A DNA stretch of 64,000 nt from Prevotella sp. 885 (lineage in GTDB: Bacteria > Bacteroidota > Bacteroidia > Bacteroidales > Bacteroidaceae): assembly GCF_002265625.1 (NCBI RefSeq), contig NZ_NOVE01000005.1, positions 56,895 to 120,894 on the forward strand, written 5' to 3'. Shown here in pieces: positions 41,753 through 51,178 of the stretch (the stretch's first letter is position 1; the number at the start of each line of letters is the position of its first letter). A model generated the notes under the pieces. That model did no database searches, was not told where the DNA came from, and saw only the letters and a list, made by a program, of their open reading frames with translations. Both the position numbers and the translations under genes were made by a program.

Positions 41753-44599
41753 ATGGACGACGAGATAAGAGACAATGAAGAAATGAGTGAGAAGGACGAG
41801 CAGACACTTGAAGGCAACGTTCCTGACGACGCTGAAGGCAAAGAAGCCGACGGCGAGTCAGCTCCTACGCAGCACTCCGACTATAAGCCGGTGAACCGTT
41901 TCGACGCATCCGCCGTACATCATCTCAGCGGAATGTATCAGAACTGGTTTCTCGACTACGCCTCCTACGTAATTCTTGAGCGTGCCGTCCCCCACATCGA
42001 GGACGGTCTGAAACCTGTGCAACGACGCATTCTCCACTCTATGAAGCGCATGGACGACGGTCGCTTCAACAAGGTGGCTAACATCGTGGGACACACCATG
42101 CAGTTCCATCCGCACGGCGACGCTTCCATCGGTGACGCTCTCGTGCAGATGGGACAGAAGGATCTGCTGGTGGACTGTCAGGGTAACTGGGGTAACATAC
42201 TTACCGGCGACCGCGCCGCCGCACCGCGTTACATCGAGGCACGACTCTCCAAGTTTGCGCTCGACGTGGTGTTCAATCCCAAAACCACTCTCTGGCAACT
42301 CTCTTACGACGGACGAAACAAGGAGCCTATCACGCTTCCTGCAAAGTTTCCGCTCCTTCTTGCACAAGGCGCGGAGGGCATTGCCGTGGGCCTCAGCTCG
42401 AAGATTCTGCCGCATAACCTCGTGGAAATCTGCGACGCAGCCATACATTACCTGCGCGGCGAGGACTTCCAACTCTTCCCAGACTTCCCCACAGGCGGAT
42501 CCATTGACGTGGCACGCTACAACGACGGTCAGCGCGGAGGCATGGTGAAGGTGAGGGCTAAGATAGAGAAGCTCGACTCGAAGACCATCGTCATACGCGA
42601 GATTCCGTTCTCAAAGACCACCACCACGCTCATCGACTCCATACTGAAAGCCATCGACAAGGGAAAGATAAAGGCAAAAAAGGTGGACGACAATACGGCT
42701 GCAGAGGTGGAAATCCAGGTGCATCTCGCTCCTGGCGTATCCTCAGACAAGACCATTGACGCTCTCTACGCATTCTCTGACTGCGAGATAAACATATCGC
42801 CCAACTGCTGTGTGATTGAGGACAACAAGCCTTGCTTCCTCACTGTCAGCGACGTGCTGCGCCATTCCACCGACTCGACGATGGGACTGCTGCGCCGCGA
42901 GCTTGAGATTCGCAAGTCGGAACTGGAGGAACAGCTTTTCTTCTCGTCATTGGAGCGCATCTTCATAGAGGAACGAATATATAAGGAGAAGAAGTTCGAG
43001 CAGGCGAAATCGCAGGACGAGGTGGTCAGCTTCATCGCTCAGAAGCTCGAACCGTTCAAGAACCAGACATTCAAAGTGCCGTCAAAGCGCACCGACGCCG
43101 ACGGCAATACGGAGCAGGTGATGGTGGAATACGCCTTCCATCGCGACATCACACGCGACGACATCCTGCGCCTGCTCGAGATAAAGATGCAGCGCATCCT
43201 CAAGTATAACAAGGACAAGGCGGACGAACTCATGGCGCGTATCAAGGCTGAACTCGCCGACATTGAGAACGACCTCCAGCACATGACCGACGTTACGATA
43301 CGCTGGTTTGAATACATACGCGACAAGTATGGCAAAGACCATCCGCGCCGCACCGAGATAAAGAGCTTCGACACCATCGAGGCGGCAAAGGTGGTGGAAG
43401 CCAACCAGAAGCTGTATATAAACCGTCAGGAAGGTTTCATCGGAACCGGACTGAAGAAGGACGAGTTCGTATGCAACTGTTCTGACATCGACGACATCAT
43501 CGTGTTCTTCAAGGACGGCAAGTATAAGATGGTGAAGGCGGCTGACAAGATATTCGTGGGCAAGAACATCCTGCACGTGCAGGTGTTCAAGCGCAATGAC
43601 AAGCGAACCATCTACAACGTGGTTTATCGCGACGGAAAGGGCGGCGCATGCTTCATCAAGCGCTTCTTCGTGCCCACAATGACCGTGGGCAAGGACTATG
43701 ACTGCACGCAGGGCACACCGGGTTCGCGCATACTCTACTTCACTGCCAACCCCAACGGAGAGGCTGAAATCATCAAGGTGACGCTCGAAGCCAACCCGCG
43801 CCTGAAGAAGATATTCATCGAGAAAGACTTCTCCGAGATAGGCATCAAGGGACGCACGTCGAAGGGCAACCTCGTGACACGCAACCCCGTGCATCGCATC
43901 GGACTGAAGAGTCACGGCCATTCCACATTGGGAGGCCGCAAGGTGTGGTACGATGCCGATGTCAACCGACTGAACTATGACGAGCACGGACGACTCTTGG
44001 GCGAGTTCTATGACGACGACGCAATACTCGTGGTACTGGACGACGCCACCTACTACACGTCTTCGTTCGACGTTAACAACCACTACGAGGACAACATACG
44101 CATCATCGAGAAGTGGAATCCGAACAAGGTATGGACTGCCGTGCTCTATGACGCCGACAATGACAACAATCTCTACATCAAGCGTTTCCGCATGGAGGCG
44201 ATAAAGCGTCCGCAGAGTTATCTCGGCGAGAACGATAACAACCGTCTAGTATTGCTTACCGACACGCCGTTCCCGCGCATAGAAGTGAGCTTGGCTCCTG
44301 CCAAGGCTCCCGACGGAACCGAACAGCCGCGACAGCCCATCATCGTTGACGCGGAGGAGTTTATCGGCGTGAAGGGATATAAGGCGAAGGGCAAGCGTGT
44401 CACCACGCTGGACGTAACGGACGTGAAGGAGCTGGAACCGACACGACAGCCCGAGCCAGAACCGGAAGACGACAAAGAGGAGCGTCATGACGACACACCG
44501 CAGGAGAATCTCGACCCCGATGCAGGCAAGAGCCAGCAGCAGGTGATTGACGAGATGACCGGACAGCTCCGCCTCTTCTCCGACGAAGAAGACATGTAG
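41753..44599 (+). CDS. parC: DNA topoisomerase IV subunit A (ParC/GyrA family)
   Basis: This is a 948-residue protein. The breakage-reunion domain has the catalytic Tyr160 in AAAPRYIEARL, and LERAVPHIEDGLKPVQRRIL plus HPHGDASIGDALVQMGQ are hallmarks. The C-terminal part (about 520-900) is a beta-propeller-like domain without the GyrA box, which favours topoisomerase IV over gyrase. A very acidic N-terminal extension (1-45) and Glu/Asp-rich tail are lineage features. It decatenates chromosomes. No parE lies in the window. The DUF3316 gene follows after 27 bp. Confidence 0.93.
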   Translation: MDDEIRDNEEMSEKDEQTLEGNVPDDAEGKEADGESAPTQHSDYKPVNRFDASAVHHLSGMYQNWFLDYASYVILERAVPHIEDGLKPVQRRILHSMKRMDDGRFNKVANIVGHTMQFHPHGDASIGDALVQMGQKDLLVDCQGNWGNILTGDRAAAPRYIEARLSKFALDVVFNPKTTLWQLSYDGRNKEPITLPAKFPLLLAQGAEGIAVGLSSKILPHNLVEICDAAIHYLRGEDFQLFPDFPTGGSIDVARYNDGQRGGMVKVRAKIEKLDSKTIVIREIPFSKTTTTLIDSILKAIDKGKIKAKKVDDNTAAEVEIQVHLAPGVSSDKTIDALYAFSDCEINISPNCCVIEDNKPCFLTVSDVLRHSTDSTMGLLRRELEIRKSELEEQLFFSSLERIFIEERIYKEKKFEQAKSQDEVVSFIAQKLEPFKNQTFKVPSKRTDADGNTEQVMVEYAFHRDITRDDILRLLEIKMQRILKYNKDKADELMARIKAELADIENDLQHMTDVTIRWFEYIRDKYGKDHPRRTEIKSFDTIEAAKVVEANQKLYINRQEGFIGTGLKKDEFVCNCSDIDDIIVFFKDGKYKMVKAADKIFVGKNILHVQVFKRNDKRTIYNVVYRDGKGGACFIKRFFVPTMTVGKDYDCTQGTPGSRILYFTANPNGEAEIIKVTLEANPRLKKIFIEKDFSEIGIKGRTSKGNLVTRNPVHRIGLKSHGHSTLGGRKVWYDADVNRLNYDEHGRLLGEFYDDDAILVVLDDATYYTSSFDVNNHYEDNIRIIEKWNPNKVWTAVLYDADNDNNLYIKRFRMEAIKRPQSYLGENDNNRLVLLTDTPFPRIEVSLAPAKAPDGTEQPRQPIIVDAEEFIGVKGYKAKGKRVTTLDVTDVKELEPTRQPEPEPEDDKEERHDDTPQENLDPDAGKSQQQVIDEMTGQLRLFSDEEDM

Positions 44600-44626
44600 G
44601 ACTATAAATATATATAATGTAGTGCT

Positions 44627-45478
44627 ATGAACATAATCAGGACCATACTGGCGGTGGCTGTCATTCTGCTGACAGCCACGCCACCAGCCAAAGCCGAGTC
44701 GCCGGAGAAGCGCAAGACCACCTCGCTGCTTCTCGGCGTAGGCCATACCAACATCCTCGACACATATCTCTCGCCGGAGAAATACAACGGCATCAACCTT
44801 ACGCTCGTCTCACACACCATGCGTGAGAACGCCTCATCGTGGGCACGAACCATACACCACGAGGGCAACATAGCCTTCGCGGACAACCGTTCGGGCAACG
44901 GTGGCGAGATGGCTGGCTCATACACGTTCCGCTATGCCATGCTCCACAAGTGGCGCTTAGGCATAGGACGACGCACGCTGAGAGTGATGGCGGGTGGCGC
45001 CGTCAACACCAATCTCGGCTTCGTATATAACACCCGCAACGGCAACAATCCAGCCAACGCACGCTTCTCGCTCGACATAGGACCGATTGTGGCGTTCGAC
45101 CTGCCTCTTGGCGCACCCGGACATTTCCGCGGAGTGTCAATAAGCCCCGGCGACTGCGCCCACTATCCAGCCGTTATCCGCTATGAGGCGTCGGTTCCGC
45201 TTGCAGGACTGATGTTCTCGCCCAACTACGGACAGACTTACTACGAGATATTCACGCAAGGCAATTATGACCATAACGTCGTGCCCACCACCATCGGTTC
45301 CACGCCGTCATTCCGACAGATGCTCACCGTTGACTTCCGTCTGGCACGCACCACGTGGCGCATCGGATATCTCGGAACCATAGAGCAGGCACACGTCAAC
45401 AACCTCAAGCAACACACTTACACGCACTCGCTCGTGATAGGCTTCGTAAAGAAGTTCAACTGGAAGCCTATCAGATAA
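44627..45478 (+). CDS. DUF3316-family secreted protein
   Basis: This is a 283-residue protein with a signal peptide (IIRTILAVAVILLTATPPAKA). The pattern LLGVGHTNILDTYLSPEKYN, GFVYNTRNGNNPAN, AGLMFSPNYGQTYYEIF and NNLKQHTYTHSLVIGFVKKF is that of the Bacteroidetes DUF3316 group, probably an outer-membrane beta-barrel-like protein. It shares a transcript with parC by its 27-bp spacing. A hairpin follows at 45511. The function is unknown. Confidence 0.85.
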   Translation: MNIIRTILAVAVILLTATPPAKAESPEKRKTTSLLLGVGHTNILDTYLSPEKYNGINLTLVSHTMRENASSWARTIHHEGNIAFADNRSGNGGEMAGSYTFRYAMLHKWRLGIGRRTLRVMAGGAVNTNLGFVYNTRNGNNPANARFSLDIGPIVAFDLPLGAPGHFRGVSISPGDCAHYPAVIRYEASVPLAGLMFSPNYGQTYYEIFTQGNYDHNVVPTTIGSTPSFRQMLTVDFRLARTTWRIGYLGTIEQAHVNNLKQHTYTHSLVIGFVKKFNWKPIR

Positions 45479-45510
45479 ACAAAGTCGTCAAACGTACGGT
45501 ATTTCAGGCG

Positions 45511-45535
45511 GAACGCTGAGTATTTCTCGGCGTTC
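45511..45535 (+). terminator. Hairpin after the DUF3316 gene
   Basis: GAACGC-GAG pairs with CTC-GCGTTC around a 5-nt loop. The T run is weak, so this is a moderate terminator candidate. Confidence 0.55.
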
Positions 45536-45569
45536 ACTGATTATATTTCATTATTATGTAATACATCTC

Positions 45570-45577
45570 TAACTTTG
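45570..45577 (+). promoter_or_regulatory. -7 box TAACTTTG of the LytS-type kinase
   Basis: TAACTTTG ends 3 bp before an ATG at 45581. Transcription would begin about there or later, so that ATG is unlikely, and the next in-frame ATG at 45593 is preferred as the start. Confidence 0.55.
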
Positions 45578-45592
45578 TAAATGGAATATACA

Positions 45593-46831
45593 ATGACCAC
45601 ACACATGAACTACCGCAAGGAACACATTATCTATACATCCATCTGGCTTTTGCTATACCTATCGCCACTGGCGAGTCTGTATATGCGTATGTCGTCAAAT
45701 CCCAACATCGCTTTTTCATGGCATGAGATCATTAACGCATGGGAGTTTAATACCGTCTGGCTTGTGCTGATGATCATCCATAACTTCCTGCTGCTGCCCA
45801 TCCTTATCCTTAAGCGCCGCACGTGGCAATACCTGATATTGGCTTCGGCGCTGCTAATCTCATGCACATTCGCCTCTTACCTTATCCGCCCCGCCGGACC
45901 GAGATGCTACGATATGGATAAGAGGATGGAGATGAGCGACTGCAACTATTATATATGCGGCGAGTCTGACTCGTGCCATGCTCCCGGACTGTGCCAGAAA
46001 ATGGAGCACGACCCTAAGGAGGACATGTGCCGCAAGCCTATACACGGCGGGAAACCTTTCCCCAGACCAAGATATAATCCCGAAGAACTGCGCCCCATCA
46101 ATCCCATACCGATGCTCGGACCGGGAGAGGCTGTGGCGTTCTTCGGAGGACTGATGCTCATGGGCATGAACCTCGGCGTAAAACTTTACTTCAAGACGCA
46201 GGAAGACCGCGAACAGCGGGAGCGACTGGAGAAGCAAGACCTTGAGCGACAACTCGAATATCTGCGTTATCAGGTCAATCCCCATTTCTTCATGAACACC
46301 CTGAACAACATCCACGCACTCGTCGACATCAATCCTGAACGAGCCAAGACCACCATCGTGGAGCTATCGAAGATGATGCGTTACATCCTCTATGAGGGCG
46401 ACAAGAAGCTCATCCCCGTACAGCGCGAGGCGCTGTTTCTGAAGAACTACATCGAGCTGATGCGCCTACGCTATTCCAGCCGCGTGAGCATCAATCTTGA
46501 CATACCCGAGATGATGCCGGACGTGATGCTGCCACCGCTGCTGCTCATCATCTTCGTGGAGAACGCTTTCAAGCACGGCGTCAGCTATGCCGCACCGTCG
46601 TTTATAGACATCAAGGTGGAGGTGGACCAGAAGAAGCTGAAGTTCAGATGCCGAAACAGCCGACAGGAACAGAAGCCGGACGAGAAGAAAAAGAAGGGAG
46701 GCGTGGGACTTGCCAATGCACGCCGCCGACTTGACCTGCTGTTCCCCAATCAGTACAACCTCGATATAAAGGAGAACGACAAGGAATACGACGTGCAGCT
46801 CGAAATTCCGCTAAGCAAGAACAACAGCTAA
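45593..46831 (+). CDS. LytS-family membrane sensor histidine kinase with Cys-rich periplasmic loop
   Basis: This is a 412-residue protein from the ATG at 45593. It has four membrane helices, with a long loop between the third and fourth (about 99-178). The loop has six Cys (105, 117, 122, 128, 134, 146) along with Met and His residues, suggesting metal or redox sensing; by simple topology it faces the periplasm. The kinase has YQVNPHFFMNTLNNIHALVD with H231, and the ATPase motif IFVENAFKHGVSY. The last glycine box reads GVGLANARRRL. The cognate regulator follows after 24 bp. Confidence 0.9.
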   Translation: MTTHMNYRKEHIIYTSIWLLLYLSPLASLYMRMSSNPNIAFSWHEIINAWEFNTVWLVLMIIHNFLLLPILILKRRTWQYLILASALLISCTFASYLIRPAGPRCYDMDKRMEMSDCNYYICGESDSCHAPGLCQKMEHDPKEDMCRKPIHGGKPFPRPRYNPEELRPINPIPMLGPGEAVAFFGGLMLMGMNLGVKLYFKTQEDREQRERLEKQDLERQLEYLRYQVNPHFFMNTLNNIHALVDINPERAKTTIVELSKMMRYILYEGDKKLIPVQREALFLKNYIELMRLRYSSRVSINLDIPEMMPDVMLPPLLLIIFVENAFKHGVSYAAPSFIDIKVEVDQKKLKFRCRNSRQEQKPDEKKKKGGVGLANARRRLDLLFPNQYNLDIKENDKEYDVQLEIPLSKNNS

Positions 46832-46855
46832 ACAAACACCAAACACATCATATAT

Positions 46856-47605
46856 ATGATCAGAACTCTCGTTATCGACGACGAACCGCTCGCCCTGCAA
46901 CAGCTGGCAGCTTACGTCGGAAAGATACCATACCTCACTCTCGTCGGCGAATGCCAGAGCGCCCTTGAAGCACGCGACATCATAGCACGCGAGCAGATTG
47001 ACGCCATATTCATCGACATCAACATGCCTGACCTTAACGGCATGGACTTCGTGCGATCGCTCGCAGCACCGCCCATCGTGGTGTTCACCACCGCCTACTC
47101 AGAGTATGCCATCGACGGATATAAGGTGGACGCCGCCGACTACCTGCTCAAGCCGTTCTCATTGGACGACTTCCGCAAGGCGGCACAGCGCGTAAAGCGA
47201 CGTTACGACATGGAGATGGCGGCTGACCTGTCACTTCCGCCAGCCGATGCGCCCACAGAAGAGAAGCCCTTGCATGACGACGACACCATCTTCCTCAAGA
47301 CCGAACACCGCGTAGTGCGTGTCAACATTGCGGACATACGCTACGTGGAGGGAATGTCCGAATACCTAAAGGTGCACCTCGAGAACGAGCGCCCCATCAT
47401 CATGCTCCTAAGCATGAAGAAGATGGAGGAACGCCTGCCCTCCTCTTTCGTACGCATCCACCGATCATACATCGTCAACATGAAGAAGGTGAAGGAGGTG
47501 ACAAAGAACCGAATAGTGATGGACGCCGACACCTATCTGCCCATCGGCGACATATATAAGGAATCACTCACAAGCTACCTCGCAGACAAATACTTGGGAA
47601 GATAA
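46856..47605 (+). CDS. LytTR-type response regulator
   Basis: This is a 249-residue protein. The receiver (1-120) has VIDDEPLALQQL and the phospho-acceptor Asp in IFIDINMPDLNG. The LytTR DNA-binding domain (about 145-249) has IFLKTEHRVVRVNIADIRYV and SFVRIHRSYIVNMKKVKE. It pairs with the LytS kinase just upstream. Target genes are not visible nearby, since the next gene is separated by element E3. Confidence 0.94.
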   Translation: MIRTLVIDDEPLALQQLAAYVGKIPYLTLVGECQSALEARDIIAREQIDAIFIDINMPDLNGMDFVRSLAAPPIVVFTTAYSEYAIDGYKVDAADYLLKPFSLDDFRKAAQRVKRRYDMEMAADLSLPPADAPTEEKPLHDDDTIFLKTEHRVVRVNIADIRYVEGMSEYLKVHLENERPIIMLLSMKKMEERLPSSFVRIHRSYIVNMKKVKEVTKNRIVMDADTYLPIGDIYKESLTSYLADKYLGR

Positions 47606-47647
47606 AAAAAACTCCTAATTCCTAATTCGGACGCCTTCCCGTCCGCT

Positions 47648-48037
47648 ATGCAAATATTGTACAAAGAGTAAAAACCTGTTACAAAATAAAAATTGATTAT
47701 AGAGTTCCGGTTTGCTGTTTTTTCGGTATTTTGCTGCACAAACAGCACCCACACCATACGATAGAGCCACTTTTACACTACGATAGTGCCACTATTAGAG
47801 TGTAAAAGTGGCTCTATTGCATGATAAAAGTGGCACTATTAGAGTGTAAAAGTGGCGCTATTGCAACCAATGATGCTTGTTTGGCTCCGCTATTCATTGC
47901 ACATTTCTTTCCACAACCGTATAACCAGCTACACATCAACGCATTATCGCTGCACGCTCAAAACTCAAGAATTTCGCACCAAAGATTTTGTTGTGCGCTG
48001 AGCTCATAGTATTGAGCATCAGAAATGCAAATATTGT
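47648..48037 (-). repeat. Dispersed 390-bp element, copy E3 (inverted)
   Basis: ATGCAAATATTGTAC (47648) and ATGCAAATATTGTAT (48025) bound the element. Read on the minus strand it is nearly identical to E1 over the first 180 bp and the last 100 bp. The core again makes hairpins: ATAGAGCCACTTTTACACT (47761-47779) pairs perfectly with 47799-47817. Compared with E1 this arm has GAGCC with GGCTC instead of GCGCC with GGCGC, a paired change. It fills the 590-bp gap between the LytTR gene and 48196. Confidence 0.88.
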
Positions 48038-48134
48038 ATTCGGCAAATACCTTTATACACAAAAAAATAAGCTATTAAGGAACGATTGAGCGTATTTTGT
48101 TATTGCATATATAAAATAAGTAAAAAAAGATGTG

Positions 48135-48142
48135 TAAATTTG
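48135..48142 (+). promoter_or_regulatory. -7 box TAAATTTG of the surface-modification operon
   Basis: TAAATTTG fits TAnnTTTG 53 bp before the ATG at 48196. No suitable -33 element was seen. Confidence 0.5.
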
Positions 48143-48195
48143 CCGTAAGAATGAAGAAGACAGGATATAACACACTATAATAAACTGAAAGAAAT

Positions 48196-50025
48196 ATGAA
48201 ATACCTCAAGACAGTAAGCCATCTGCTGCAACTTGTGATGACTCCGCTGCGCAGCAACTGGGCGTTCTTCACGTTCATATACCTGCTTGGATGTATATGT
48301 GCATGGGTGACGCTACCTGACGCACGCGGTGCGAAACTGTACGACAACCTATATCCGGAACTCTTCCTTGACGTATACGTACTTGCCACGATACTGACGA
48401 TACTGCCAAGAAGAGTGAAGCCTTGGATAAGAGGATTCTTTTATTTTGTGCTCTATACAGCAGCCGTCGTGGATGTCTACTGCTTCGTAAAGTTCCAGTC
48501 GACGCTAACGCCCACCATGCTGCTGCTCGTAGGCGAGACCGACTCAAGGGAGGCGGGCGAGTTCATACGCTCATGCGTGTCACCTGACATTCTTATGAGC
48601 GGCGTGGGATGGGTGTTGCTGCTCATGGCTGTGCACATTCTTACAGCCATAAAGCTGCGCTTCCCCCACTTCGTGCCGCGCAACTGGTGTAGGCTGGTAC
48701 GGTCAATCCTCGTGCAGTCGCGCTTCTTTCTCCATCGTGTCCGCCACGTAACGGAGTTTGCTGTTCTGGCGTTGCTCGTCTTCTCCATCGTTATTAGTGC
48801 GCACAACAAGGCTGCCACCTTGAAGCTGATGACAGGAAAGACCATCGGCGACGTGGAGCACACGCTGACGGAGAAAGACCATGCCGTGCTCTATCAGCCC
48901 ATCTACCGACTCGTGTTCAGCATTTACGCCAATACGCTGACCGCCAAGCAGGTGGACAAGCTCATTGCTACAGCCGACAAGGTGAGAGTGGACTCATGCT
49001 CGTTCACATCGCCAAACATCGTGCTCATCATCGGCGAGAGCTACAACCGCCACCACTCGTCGCAGTACGGCTACGTGATGCCTACCGCACCGAGGCAGAC
49101 CAAGCTGGAACACAAGGGACGACTCGTCAAGTACACGGACGTGGTAAGCCCGTGGAACCTCACCAGCTTCGTATTCAAGCATATCTTCTCGCTCTACACC
49201 GTAGGCGACAAGGGAGAATGGTGTGACTATCCGCTCTTCCCCGAACTGTTCAGAAAGGCCGGCTATCACGTCACGTTCATCACCAATCAGTTCCTGCCAA
49301 AGGCGAAGGAGGCGGTGTACGACTTCAGCGGCGGCTTCTTCCTCAACAATCCGAAGCTCAGCGCGGCTCAGTTCGACACACGCAACACCGAACTCCACCA
49401 GTACGACGAGGGTCTGCTGGAAGACTATGACAAGCTGCAGTCGCAGAACACAGAGAACAACCTCATCATCTTCCATCTCCTCGGACAGCACGTGGCTTAC
49501 CGCCAACGCTCGCCGAAGGACCGAAAGAAATTCAAGGGAGACGACTATAAGGAACTGAAGCCGGGACTCAACGCGAGAGAGCGTCAGATTCTGGCTGACT
49601 ACGACAACGCCGTGCTCTATAACGACTCCATCGTGACGGAGATAGTGAAGAAGTTCGAGAACAAGGACGCCATCGTCATCTACGTGCCCGACCATGGCGA
49701 GGAATGCTACGAGGGCGACATGCACTTCTTCTGCCGTATGCACTCGGCAAAGGTGGACGCACGTCTGGCTCACGCCGAGTTTGACATCCCGATGTGGATA
49801 TGGTGCTCACGCAAATACATCAGACAGCGCCCCGAGATATTCCGCGAGGTGATGGCATCCCGCAACAAGAGATATATGACGGACGCCCTTCCGCACATGC
49901 TGCTCTATCTTGCCGGCATCAGCTGCCCGGAATATAAGGACCGCCTCAACCTGCTCTCGCCGGCGTATGACGAGACCAGACCGCGCATCCTGAAAAACTC
50001 TGCCGACTACGACAAGCTGAAGTAA
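48196..50025 (+). CDS. EptA-like phosphoethanolamine transferase (sulfatase fold, inner membrane)
   Basis: This is a 609-residue protein. About five membrane helices (1-210) precede a periplasmic alkaline-phosphatase-like domain: NIVLIIGESYNRHHSSQYGY (metal ligand Glu), WNLTSFVFKHIFSLYT (with the candidate Thr nucleophile), FHLLGQHVAYRQR, and IVIYVPDHGEECYEG. Such enzymes add phosphoethanolamine to lipid A or glycans. The acyltransferase and UbiA genes that follow suggest a surface-modification group. Exact acceptor unknown. Confidence 0.88.
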   Translation: MKYLKTVSHLLQLVMTPLRSNWAFFTFIYLLGCICAWVTLPDARGAKLYDNLYPELFLDVYVLATILTILPRRVKPWIRGFFYFVLYTAAVVDVYCFVKFQSTLTPTMLLLVGETDSREAGEFIRSCVSPDILMSGVGWVLLLMAVHILTAIKLRFPHFVPRNWCRLVRSILVQSRFFLHRVRHVTEFAVLALLVFSIVISAHNKAATLKLMTGKTIGDVEHTLTEKDHAVLYQPIYRLVFSIYANTLTAKQVDKLIATADKVRVDSCSFTSPNIVLIIGESYNRHHSSQYGYVMPTAPRQTKLEHKGRLVKYTDVVSPWNLTSFVFKHIFSLYTVGDKGEWCDYPLFPELFRKAGYHVTFITNQFLPKAKEAVYDFSGGFFLNNPKLSAAQFDTRNTELHQYDEGLLEDYDKLQSQNTENNLIIFHLLGQHVAYRQRSPKDRKKFKGDDYKELKPGLNARERQILADYDNAVLYNDSIVTEIVKKFENKDAIVIYVPDHGEECYEGDMHFFCRMHSAKVDARLAHAEFDIPMWIWCSRKYIRQRPEIFREVMASRNKRYMTDALPHMLLYLAGISCPEYKDRLNLLSPAYDETRPRILKNSADYDKLK

Positions 50026-50091
50026 GAGGCATAATAAGGACAACAAAGACAAGAAACAAGAAAAGACAACATAACAGACAACAATATCAAC

Positions 50092-51147
50092 ATGGACAAA
50101 CCATTACTCTCGCGCACGGAATGCGCCGCTCTCAGAGGACTTGCCATCATCGGCATCTTCCTCCACAACTATTGCCACTGGCTGGGAATGGCTGTAAAGG
50201 AGAACGAATACACCTTCACCATGTCAAAGAGCTCGCAGCTCATGCAGGTGATAGCTTCGCCGGACATCTATCTGCCCGTACACCTCGTGTCCTTCTTCGG
50301 ACATTACGGCGTGCCGGTGTTCCTCTTCCTCTCGGCTTACGGACTGGTTATGAAGTACGAGAACCGCGGTTCGCAGAAGCCGTCGCCGAAGCAGACCGCC
50401 GTCATACCGTTCCTCTCCCATCACTTCACGAAGCTCTTCAAGATGATGATAGTGGGCTACGTGATCTTCACGATGGTGGACGCCATAACGCCCGGACCTC
50501 ACAAATACCAAGTGATGGACATCATCAGCCAGATGTTTATGTTCAACAACGTGATGCCCGACCCTGACCACATCATCTGGCCCGGACCCTACTGGTTCTT
50601 CGGACTGATGATGCAGCTCTACATCGTCTATCGTCTGCTGCTGTGGCGCCGCGGCGACATCTTCCCGCTGCTGCTCATCGTGGCGTGCTGGGCATTGCAG
50701 GCGTTCTGCGATCCCGAGGGCGACACGCTCAACCGCATCCGCTACAACTTCATGGGTGGCGTGCTGCCGTTCTGCGCCGGACTGCTCTTCGCACGACGCG
50801 GCAAGCAGATGAGTCGCGGATTCCTGACCACGCAGACCGTCATATCCATAGCTCTCGTGTTCTTCTTCAGCTTCAACTTCCAGACATGGCTGTGGGCTCC
50901 GCTCTTCGTCTGCACGGCTTCCGTAGGCATAGCTAAGCTTACGCCGGCAAGGATAAACAAATGGATAGCATGGGTGGGCAACATATCGGCAGCCCTCTTC
51001 GTGCTCCATCCCGTCACACGCAAGATATTCATCCCCATATCGCGCCACGGCGACATCTACACCGGACTGCTCCTCTACATCATTGCGTCCATCGCCCTCG
51101 CATGGTTCTATCATAACTTCTCGAAGCTGCGCGCAGAAAAAAAATAG
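50092..51147 (+). CDS. Acyltransferase-3 family membrane protein
   Basis: This is a 351-residue integral membrane protein. ECAALRGLAIIGIFLHNYCHW contains the conserved RG...H of O-acyltransferases, and FFGHYGVPVFLFLSAYGLVMKYE is the second hallmark (GVPVFFFLSG-like). Family members transfer acetyl or other groups to surface sugars. It is 66 bp after the EptA-like gene and 31 bp before a second family member. Confidence 0.88.
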   Translation: MDKPLLSRTECAALRGLAIIGIFLHNYCHWLGMAVKENEYTFTMSKSSQLMQVIASPDIYLPVHLVSFFGHYGVPVFLFLSAYGLVMKYENRGSQKPSPKQTAVIPFLSHHFTKLFKMMIVGYVIFTMVDAITPGPHKYQVMDIISQMFMFNNVMPDPDHIIWPGPYWFFGLMMQLYIVYRLLLWRRGDIFPLLLIVACWALQAFCDPEGDTLNRIRYNFMGGVLPFCAGLLFARRGKQMSRGFLTTQTVISIALVFFFSFNFQTWLWAPLFVCTASVGIAKLTPARINKWIAWVGNISAALFVLHPVTRKIFIPISRHGDIYTGLLLYIIASIALAWFYHNFSKLRAEKK

Positions 51148-51178
51148 GAGTTAGGAATTAATTCAAAATTCAGAAAGA

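Noticed and set aside
43082..44083. Long minus-strand ORF of 333 codons opposite parC
   Set aside because: It is a shadow of the parC reading frame. The parC protein is clearly conserved, and the antisense product has no recognisable motif.
47575..47757. Short ORF with FYFVTGFYSL, repeated at 63218-63634
   Set aside because: The shared peptide comes from the conserved end of elements E3 and E4 and is not supported as a protein outside the DNA repeat.
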